DNA of 64,000 nt from Pegoplata infirma. Lineage: Eukaryota; Arthropoda; Insecta; Diptera; Anthomyiidae. Made by a program: the position numbers and the translations under genes. A model generated the notes under the pieces. That model was not told the DNA's origin. It was given only the letters and a program-made list of their open reading frames with translations, and searched no databases. Positions 56,617-64,000 of this stretch are shown here, one piece after another; position 1 is the stretch's first letter; each line of letters opens with the position of its first letter. Location: contig OY992536.1 in assembly GCA_963921195.1 (NCBI GenBank), forward strand, positions 232,536,023 through 232,600,022. Reading direction: 5' to 3'.

Positions 56617-56891
56617 ATTTTAGGTCTGTTTGTTTACTTAAATTTCTTACTATTTTTACTACAACTGGAAATTTTTGTTTACTTTTTGTACTGAAAATTT
56701 CCAGCTGTAGTAAAAGTAGTAAAAATGAGTAGATTGTAGTAAGGTAAACGAACAGGCATTTTATAACTGAAGTTTTTTTATTTATTTTGGTTTGAGTCCA
56801 TATTAGTTATTTCTGAGAAAATTTCAGAAAAGCATTTAGAAATTTTTTAAATGGAAATTTTTAAAATACAATTGGAAATTTCTGAAATATA

Positions 56892-57358
56892 CACTCAAAA
56901 AAAAACCTTGTCGAATTACGAGAAAAAGTCTCGTAATCTTATTTTACCAATATATGACAGTTTTCCTTGTTTTTAAACAGATAATTTTCGATCGAAATTT
57001 ATTTTTTTTTGTAGTTTTACAGTTTTTCTTGTAATTTTACAAATTACCAAGATTTTTCACCAAAAAAATTTTGTAAATTTACGAGAATTTCTTGTAAGTT
57101 TTATTTCTCCAAAAAGTTGTAAATTTTATTGGTAAAAAGCTTGTAAAATTACAAAAAGATCGTAATTTTTACTAGGAATTCTCGTAAAATAGGAGGCAGC
57201 AAAAAAACTAGCAAAGTCACAACATTATAAATTAACAATTTTATTGATAAAAAGCTTTATAAATTACAAAATTATTAAGAAAAACTTGTAAAATTTCCAC
57301 GAATTTTTGTCAAATAGGACAAGTTTTTCTTGCCATTTTATGAGTTTTTTTTTGAGTG
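56892..57358. mobile_element. MITE, TIR CACTCAAAAAAAAA
   Basis: CACTCAAAAAAAAACCTTGT at the left and TTTTTTTTTGAGTG at the right. Inner words TTACGAGAA/TTCTCGTAA and TTGTAAATTTAC recur. TA precedes the left end, but AAG follows the right, so the TSD is uncertain. Partial copy at 52004. Confidence 0.6.
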
Positions 57359-58437
57359 AAGATTCTCAGACTTTTCAATAAGAAATATGTCTCAGAAAAT
57401 TTTTGAGAATCTTAGACATTTTCTAAAAAAAAGTATCTCAGAATATACTATTTCTACAGAAAAATTTCTCACAATCTAGCAAATTGCCTCAAAAAATGTT
57501 AAAAAGCATTAAATCTTTCAAGTAGTTTTTCAAAACCTGAAAATTTGGGTGTAGAAAGAACGTGTAAGTATCTTAGGCTTTTTCTGCAGAAAAATAGAAT
57601 AGAAAAAATTCAGAAACCAAGAAGTTTTCTATGGGAAAAATCACTAATATATAATCTTCTATACCAAGAATTTTTCTAATTATAGGAATTTTTTGGTGGA
57701 AAATTGCATAACTATCTCGAACTTTTCCATATGAAATTGTGTTAGAGTCTAAAAATTTGCAAGATTTGCACTAGTGCCCCCCCATTTCCCGGTTCTCGGT
57801 ATTCCCTGGAATACAGGTATCCCGGTTCTGGTACCGGTATCCCGGTTCTAGATATATTCCCGGGAATACCGGTATTTCCGGTTCTGATCCTGGTACCGGT
57901 TCTCAAAAACCAAAAACCAAAAAAAAAAAAAAAATATACCATAAAATATTTAAATAACACTATTTAATCAGTATTTTAGACATATTTAGTTGTGTTTGTA
58001 AAATTATTTGAAAATCATGTAACTATTTCTTCTTAAATTCAAAAAATTAAATGGAAATCGTATTTTTCACATGTTTTGTATTTTTTTTGGTAAAAGCAAA
58101 GAAAAAATTTAAATTGTACAAAATTTTACAAAATATACATACCGGTAGTCCCGGGAATACCGTCAGAACCGGAACCGGGAATACCGGGAATGAATTAAGA
58201 ACCGGGAAACCGGTACCATTTCCCGGTAATACCGAGAACCGGGAATACCGGTATTCCCGGTACTACGGTACTGACCGCAGGCACTGATTTGCACCAAGAA
58301 TTTTATAAATTCTTAATGCTTTTCTGTAACAAAATGCCTCAGAACCTCAGAATTTTTCTATTGGGATAACGTGTCAGAATCATAAACTTTATCTTTAAGC
58401 AAATGACTCAGAAAAATTTCAAGGTCTGAAATTTTTT
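57359..58437. repeat. Minisatellite (CTCAGAATCTGAG type) split by a hAT MITE
   Basis: Diverged monomers at 57359-57760 and 58300-58430 (GATTCTCAGACTTTTC, ATGTCTCAGAAAATTTTTG, GCCTCAGAACCTCAGAATT), interrupted by 57772-58286. Confidence 0.6.
57772..58286. mobile_element. hAT-type MITE, TSD ATTTGCAC, CCGGTATTCCCGG motif clusters
   Basis: TAGTGCC at the left and GGCACTG at the right. ATTTGCAC at 57764-57771 and 58287-58294. The ends are packed with CCCGGTTCT, GGAATACCGG and GGTACCGG words, giving local GC far above the surroundings. The AT-rich centre has no gene; the 72- and 78-codon frames translate the motif array. Confidence 0.85.
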
Positions 58438-58663
58438 TATGCTCTTCACTCTAGTGATAGAGGGTATATATAAGTTTGTCATTCCGTTTGTAACACCTCG
58501 AAATATTGATCAAGGACCCCATAAAGTATATATATTCATGATCCTCGTTCAATTTTAAGACGATTTAGCGATGTCCGTCTGTCCGTCTGTCTGTCAGTCT
58601 GTCTGTATATTGGGCATTTACCTGGTCAGGTTTTTATTGCAATCCGGCGAAATCGGTCCAGTG
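58438..58663 (+). mobile_element. DINE type B 5' fragment with internal deletion
   Basis: TATGCTCTTCACTCTAGTG, ACCCCATAAAGTATATATAT and GTCCGTCTGTCCGTCTGTC. It then jumps from CTGTCTGTATA to TTGGGCATTTACCTGGTCAG, losing about 60 bp, and stops at GTCCAGTG where the next element begins. Confidence 0.65.
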
Positions 58664-58727
58664 CACGATGGTCAATTCCGGCCAAAAATCAAGAACTTCT
58701 TTATTTCTGCGTGTAAATAGCTTAAAT

Positions 58728-58967
58728 TTAATATTCGAATTAAGAATAACATATCTGATACCTTTCCCAAATGTTGGACCTACAAATACAGTGGTTGGCC
58801 AAATAATCATGGACGTCCCAAATGTATCAAACATGTCTGCATATAAACAGCAATAATTTAATATCCGAATTAAGAATAATATATCTGATCTCTTTTCAAA
58901 ACGTTGGACATACAAATATAGTGGTTGGCCAACTAAGCATGGACGTGTCAAATGTATCAAACTAATT
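58728..58967. repeat. Two tandem copies of a 125-bp unit
   Basis: TTCGAATTAAGAATAACATA...GTGGTTGGCCAAATAATCAT...AATGTATCAAAC is repeated as TCCGAATTAAGAATAATATA...GTGGTTGGCCAACTAAGCAT...AATGTATCAAAC. The copies are about 85-90% alike by eye. Confidence 0.75.
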
Positions 58968-59149
58968 AAGGTGGGGGTTAGAACTAAAAGAAACAGCCTT
59001 AGTGTTAGCAATTAACAAAAAAATAGATACGCAGTACATTTTAATTCTGGTTTTTATTTGAAATATTAACAATCGTAATATTTTTAAAAGTTTAAAAGAC
59101 AAAGAATTGCCCAGGCTTCCAGTTACTTGTGGGATGCTTTTTTTAAAGG

Positions 59150-59475
59150 ACAAAATGGCCGCTGTTGTACAGCTAAAACTACTAAACCGATTTTGATGAC
59201 ATTTTTTTTTTTTTGATTTGTAAATTATTTAATTTTCTAATACTTATCGTGACCATTTTTTTAAATTTGACCTAATTAATATTTGAATGAAAGAAGAAAT
59301 TGAAATTTTTCTATTTTTTAAGTTTACGTTAGCATATCTTCAACAAAAATCAAATTTTTCCAAAAAAAATGGCCACATTAAGTGCTAGAAAATTTAATTA
59401 TAAACAAATCAAAAAAAAAATCATCAAAATCGGTTTCGTAGTTTTTGCTGTAAAAATGCCGCCAATTTTTCCCTT
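59150..59475. repeat. Inverted repeat, about 95-bp arms
   Basis: GGCCGCTGTTGTACAGC, AACCGATTTTGATGACATTT and TTTGATTTGTAAATTATTTA pair with the inverted ATAAACAAATCAAA, TCATCAAAATCGGTTTCGTA and GCTGTAAAAATGCCGCC. Could be an independent MITE. Confidence 0.6.
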
Positions 59476-59639
59476 AAAAAAAAAACAACGCACGATTGAC
59501 TGGCAACCCTGAAAATTCTAGTTAACCAAATTTGTGTTATGAAATTTTTAAGAATAGACTGGTTCCATTTTAAATAGCATAGGCAATCAGCCGATGGTGG
59601 TTCAATTTATCCAAAAATTAATATATCCATTCTTCTGAT

Positions 59640-60612
59640 TTTTATTGAATTTCGGTTTTTGTTATTTATTGTTAGTCGAAATTGTGAATGGTTCGCGTTT
59701 TATCGCTGTTCAAAGTTGGTATTTTGCAACAATTTTATGAAAAATACATAATGTTTAAATGATCGTATCTTTGGAACGCATCATCCGATTGTCACGAAAT
59801 AAAGCGCAAAATAATGGTGATGTCCTGGTCTTAAAATAGAATTTTGAAAAAGGATAGGATGCTTTGCAAAAAGGATATTGAAATTAAAAAAATGTCCTTA
59901 ATTTGCAAATATCTCAAAATGCGTATCTTTAATTTTCCTATATTTTTTTGCACATATAGCCCTAAATATACTTAACAACATATGCAAATCCCAAATTGGG
60001 ATGGTAAGCGGTTTAATTGTAAACGCGGTTTCATGAAACGCCTTATTGATTTTTGTTAATAACTCTCGTTTACAAATGAAAAACAATTTCTGCGCTCTAA
60101 CCGCGAATAATTTTTTTATATGTATTTTTGATCGCTAAACTCAAAAATTTCATCAAAAGAACATTTCGCGAATAACTTTTTGTTTAATGAATTTTTTAGC
60201 GTTTTTTGGAGGTATTTTGACTATTTTTCTTATATCTTAAGTTCTGTTTATCTGATCTTCTCGCAATAAAAACCAAACTAAAGATAATCAAATTTCCAAC
60301 AAATCCTACATTCATCATTTTGTCATAAGTTCATAGCTTTACGCGCAAATAATTTTTTTAGCGTTATTTGGAGGTATTTTGACTATTTTTCTTATATCTT
60401 GAGTTCCGTTCATCTAATCTTTTCGCAATAAGAACCAAATTAAAGACAATCAAATTTCCAACAAATTCTTCATCCATTATTTTTATATCAGTTCATAACT
60501 TTATTTAAACATCATGTATTTTTCATTAAATTGTTGCAAAATACCAACTTTGAACAGCGATAAAACGCGAACCATTCACAATTTTGACTAAATAACAAAA
60601 ACCGAAATTCGA
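59640..60612. repeat. Inverted repeat arms enclosing a 165-bp tandem repeat
   Basis: TGAATGGTTCGCGTTTTATC with GTTCAAAGTTGGTATTTTGC at 59685-59735 appears inverted at 60532-60580. Between them, TTTTGGAGGTATTTTGACTA...CAAATTTCCAACAAAT occurs twice (about 60195-60306 and 60362-60470) as a direct tandem duplication. Confidence 0.65.
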
Positions 60613-60832
60613 CACAGATCTCGAGAATTGATATGCCAATTTTTATGCAAATTAAAATAGGTAAGGTCGAAAAAGTGTTTTTTTTGTTTTCAAAAATTTT
60701 GGAATCCTTCAATACTAAAATGTTCATTCTTTCAAATGAAAAAACAGAATTAAATAATATTACGTATTTATTTTTTTAGCTGTTTAAAAATTGATGACAT
60801 TAAGGCTGTTTTTTAGTTCCAACCCCCCTTAA

Positions 60833-61480
60833 ACCACATTTTTTTTTTATTTCGTCTTTTTTTAAGTTTTTTTTAACGCAAATCTATGGGTTTTAAGTTA
60901 GTATCTCTTCACATTCCCTACTTTGGTGGAGTTTGTAGGTTTAAAAAAGTCCACCATTTGTAAAAAATGAGTCCACTAAAAATGCCCTGGTTTAAAGAAT
61001 CGGTAAAAGTAGGGGCTGAAATGTAAAATACTTACTTTTAATAGTTAAAAGTACAAACTGCTTTTTATAGCTAACCTCTAATAGCCTCTTATTGATTTTT
61101 ATGGTCTTTCAAAATTTATTTGTTTTAGAGTTTTTTTTTAATTTTTATCGGATTTTCATACACATTACTTTAAGACAAAAACGCACACAAAATCTGCAAA
61201 AACCACATGAAATGATTATTTACTATAGGAATTAAAAATCCATGTGCGAACTTACAAAAATAATGTGAAGAAAAATGCATAGCCAACATTTATTGAAAAC
61301 TGAAATATACATTTTAAAAAAAGCTGAAATGAGAAGCAAAAAATACTCAACTTTGCACCACTATGGACAATAATATAGTGTTACAAGGCCCAAAAAATGA
61401 TTTAAGTTGTAAGTTTTGAAGTATTAGCTATAATATAGCATCAAAATTTCATCAACATTTAATAAAAAAATAAAATGATT
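60833..61480. other. AT-rich stretch without a gene
   Basis: No coherent frame and no matched termini other than those of the enclosing composite. Confidence 0.35.
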
Positions 61481-61503
61481 TTTGGCCGGAATTGACCACC
61501 GTG

Positions 61504-62178
61504 GGATGGTTCAATGCATCTGAAAACGCGGATTTTGAGCAGATTTTTTTTGCAGAGCAAAAACATGGAAAAAGATATTGCAAATCTGATTTCACCAGTC
61601 GATTCTACACCAAAATTAAAAACAACGGACGTTTTTTGAACTCTTAAAAAAGTTCCAAAACCACATCACAGAGGGTGGAAATATAATGTTTTTGATTTTT
61701 TTTAAATGTGTTTTTTTAATACAAGGGCAGATCAACAATTCCGTGACTTTTCGAATGAAACACCCCCGTATATATGTACAATGAAAGGACATTTTGAGCT
61801 TAACAAAATGGTACCACTCCGTCTCAAAAATGCCCAAAAACACGTTTTTGAGAACTTTGACATACATTTTCTTAAAAACCTGGCATCTTAGAAAAATTTG
61901 GGAACCATATTCGAAATCAACATCGAAAGGTTAATCGAAATCAAGTGGTCAGATCTCAAAATATCGGAAAAAAATGTTCTTTAAATTTCACAAAAACATG
62001 TTTTTTGTAAACTTTGACTTTGACCTCAACTTTCTTAAAAACCTGACGTTATGGAAAACTTTGGAAGCCAGATGCGGAACGAGCGTTGAAAGGTTAATCT
62101 GAAACAAATGTCCAAATAACTAAAATTTTGCGTAGCCCCGCGGACAGTTTCGCGTACCCCCTAGTGGTACGCGTACCA
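61504..62178 (-). mobile_element. Inverted relative of the 9687-11384 hAT, damaged ends
   Basis: TTGAACTCTTAAAAAAGTTC, GCAGATCAACAATTCCGTGA, GCGGAACGAGCGTTGAAAGG and CGCGTACCCCCTAGTGGTAC match the left half of 9687-11384 in reverse. The final CAAGGTTGGTAACCGCTG is missing, replaced by CATAGCACTATGG. It lacks the DINE found at 10435, consistent with that DINE being a later arrival. Confidence 0.65.
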
Positions 62179-62585
62179 TAGCACTATGGTTCCGATGGAC
62201 ACTATTCTTAGCCAAAATTACCAAAACGACTTTTTTTTTTTATTTTTGAAATATGATTCATGTTGAAAATTATTATCATTTTAGTCATTATTTTTTAAAT
62301 TTTAACATTTTAGTGCACTTTACTAATATTTGTTTTTTTTAGTTATATAAATTCGTTTTTGGGTTAAATTTTAATGGAAAAAGTGTTCTGGAAATTTTCT
62401 TCCAGTACACTTACTAGCAAACTTTTTGTATTTAAACTCAAAAAAATTATTGAAAAGTTTAAAAAAATAAGTTGTTTTTATTTCTTGTCCTAGTTTTGTT
62501 GTAAAACTTAAAATTTAATCTGTTGTATTATAACGGCAAATGAGTATATTCAAAAAACAAATATGTTTTCTGTTGCTTTGAAGTG
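62179..62585. repeat. AT-rich DNA ending in a copy of the 27635-27780 repeat
   Basis: 62420-62585 (TGTATTTAAACTCAAAAAAA, AAATGAGTATATTCAAAA, ATATGTTTTCTGTTG) parallels 27635-27770. Nothing coding. Confidence 0.5.
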
Positions 62586-64000
62586 CCCGAGTAAAAAAGT
62601 TCCTATATAGTTTTATATAATTTTATAAACATCATATATGATTAAATAGAATTATATAGAATTTGATGCGAAAAATGAGTCGATAAAACTATATAAAATT
62701 TGATCAATGTTTCATATATTTTGATAAATTTTTTATAAAATTTTATGCGAAATTTGGACCCCTATTTTTATATAATAATAGCAAAATTATATAATTAGAT
62801 ATAATTATATAAAAAAATATAAAATTGTATAAAACTGTATAAAACTATATAAAGTTACATAAAATTATATATAATTATATATAATTAAAACAAAATTTTA
62901 TGATTTATATAAAACTTGATATAATTTTATGTAACTTTATATAGTTTTATTCAGTTTTATACAATTTTATATTTTTTTATATAATTATATCTAATTATAT
63001 AATTTTGCTATTATTATATAAAAAAAGGGGTCCAAATTTCGCATAAAATTATATAAAAAATTTATCAACCCGAGTAAAAAAGATTTGATATAATCATATA
63101 TGCTATTATATAATTATTTATACTTATATATGGTTATGCATGAACTTTGATATGGACATATAAGTTTATATATAGCATTGTATTTTTCCTTATTTTTTAA
63201 TATGATAGCATACATATTCATATCTATTTATATACTGATCTATATGAAATTTGATATGACATATAAGGTCGGGAATTTTTAGATATGGCAGATAAAAAGA
63301 TATATGATTTTATTTATAATTATATCCCGAAAAAATTTTTCAAAATTTTCTAAGTCCCGGAGAATAAAAAAATTCAAGTCCGGGACTTTGTGTCCAAAGT
63401 CCCGGACACAAAATTTTTTTGGCAATTTTTTTGGAGTAAAAAAATCATTGAAAATGTTTTTATGAGAAATTTAATTTTTTTGAAAAATTTTTGAGTTCCG
63501 ATAAAATGTTTTTAAATTTTCTAAGACACAAACATTTTTTGGAAAATTTAAATCCCTTATAAATGATTTTAGAAAAAAATTAAAAATTTTTAATAATTTG
63601 CTAAGTCACGAAAAAATTCCGAAGAATGCAATAAAAACTCTTCTAATTGATAATGTATCCAATCTGATAAAATAATTTCTAATTTCACGTTTAAAATTCC
63701 AAAAAATTGTACCAGATTTCATTCAATTATATAAAAATTTATCTAATTTTAACAGATAAGATATGATTTAATACAATTAGATAGACCCATTTTTGGGATC
63801 AAACTTAATCAAAATTGATATTATTTTATCAAAAATAATAGAATTTGATATAATCGTATAATATTCGATCCGCCAATTTTCGGATCAAAATTAATATGGA
63901 TTTACATAAAAGCATATCTGTTCATATATAATTAAATATTGCGTCATATAACTTTTTTTTACTCGGGAAAATATATGAAACATTGATCAAATTTTATATA
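62586..64000. mobile_element. CCCGAGTAAAAA element, palindromic, runs off the window
   Basis: Starts CCCGAGTAAAAAAGTTCC. The arms are mirror images about a centre near 62890: GCGAAATTTGGACCCC at 62738 and GGGGTCCAAATTTCGC at 63028; ATAATAGCAAAATTATATAA and its reverse. TATAAAAC/GTTTTATA words fill it. The right arm is interrupted by 63069-63967, then resumes AAAATATATGAAACATTGAT to the window end. Confidence 0.65.
63069..63967. mobile_element. Second CCCGAGTAAAAA element, nested in the first
   Basis: CCCGAGTAAAAAAGATTTG and TTTTTTTTACTCGGG are inverted; AA on both sides. The intact target is readable in the left arm of the host element (TCATATATTTTGATAAA near 62722-62738), which shows a net gain of two A. 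899 bp with GATATAAT/ATCATATA words and no gene. Confidence 0.75.

Larger units (their letters stand above)
58970..60828. mobile_element. Long-TIR element flanked by TTAA
   Basis: GGTGGGGGTTAGAACTAAAA...CAGCCTTA at the left pairs with TAAGGCTGTTTTTTAGTTCC...CCCCCC at the right, and the arms continue at least 120 bp. TTAA lies at 58966-58969 and 60829-60832, compatible with a piggyBac-type target, but TTAA is common in this DNA. Within it are two more inverted repeats and a tandem repeat. Confidence 0.5.
58664..61503. mobile_element. Composite bounded by CACGRTGGTCAATTCCGGCC inverted ends
   Basis: CACGATGGTCAATTCCGGCC (58664) and GGCCGGAATTGACCACCGTG (61484-61503) are inverted and the match extends to CAAAAATCA. 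The left flank is a DINE and the right flank a hAT remnant, so no TSD is expected or seen. The interior contains several nested inverted and tandem repeats. The CACRRTG start again recalls Transib; unproven. Confidence 0.55.

Noticed and set aside
57742..58287. 72- and 78-codon frames with RTGTGNTGN-type repeats
   Set aside because: They translate the CCGGTATTCCCGG motif array of a hAT MITE.
1..64000. LTR retrotransposons or endogenous viral sequence
   Set aside because: No long direct terminal repeats with TG...CA ends, no integrase or capsid-like frame, and no recognisable viral protein were seen.

Overview
This is AT-rich, gene-poor nuclear DNA from an insect. The best fit is a schizophoran fly of the blowfly, flesh-fly or house-fly kind (inference). 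The main evidence is repeated elements built like the INE-1/DINE-1 elements of Drosophila: a TATACCC...GGGTAT hairpin at the 5' end, a GTCCGTCCGTCTGTC tract, and a short 3' hairpin followed by ACTTGTTTT. tRNA-derived SINEs and broken non-LTR retrotransposons with BS/jockey-like protein sequence agree with this. No intact host gene was found. The longest open frames are about 130 codons, and nearly all lie in low-complexity or transposon DNA.

Almost the whole window is transposable-element sequence in nested layers. Junctions were read directly by matching terminal inverted repeats (TIRs) with target-site duplications (TSDs). Elements with exact 8-bp TSDs (hAT-type) lie at 9687-11384, 28405-29381, 37535-39145, 42096-47349, 43225-45054, 50138-51964, 52881-54710, 56099-56616 and 57772-58286. 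Elements flanked by TTA (PIF/Harbinger-like) lie at 13826-15418 and 36596-36856. Elements flanked by TA (Tc1/mariner-like) lie at 17345-17880, 20817-21965, 24566-26962, 29833-31490, 45979-46863 and 54956-55364. DINE-like Helentron relatives of at least three sequence types (called A, B and C here) are scattered throughout, several split by later insertions.

Layout. 1-6.7 kb: a SINE fragment, a palindromic repeat family and DINEs. 7-11.4 kb: a DINE inside a hAT inside another DINE. 13-18 kb: a minisatellite, a 1.6-kb snapback element, and a DINE-B carrying a LINE remnant and two palindromes. 19-24 kb: a second SINE, an ACTCGGG-type element, a split DINE-A and a palindrome. 24-28 kb: an element array split by a foldback element. 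28-31.5 kb: a hAT inside a palindromic element, then a Tc1-like element with a dead transposase. 32.4-35 kb: the only coding-like stretch, two decayed LINE ORF2 pieces. 36-41.5 kb: more nested MITEs and hATs. 42-49 kb: a long-armed hAT with a second hAT in its loop and a TA-flanked MITE in one arm. 50-58.3 kb: four more hATs, two of them carrying the same minisatellite. 58.4-64 kb: tandem and inverted repeats and self-nested CCCGAGTAAAAA elements.

There is no pathway or operon to describe. The biological content is a layered history of transposition. The most notable patterns are the 1.04-kb near-identical arms at 42-47 kb, with an empty and a filled insertion site in one molecule; a minisatellite with a double-palindromic monomer carried by hAT elements; and a set of hAT-type elements each filled with its own short repeated motif.
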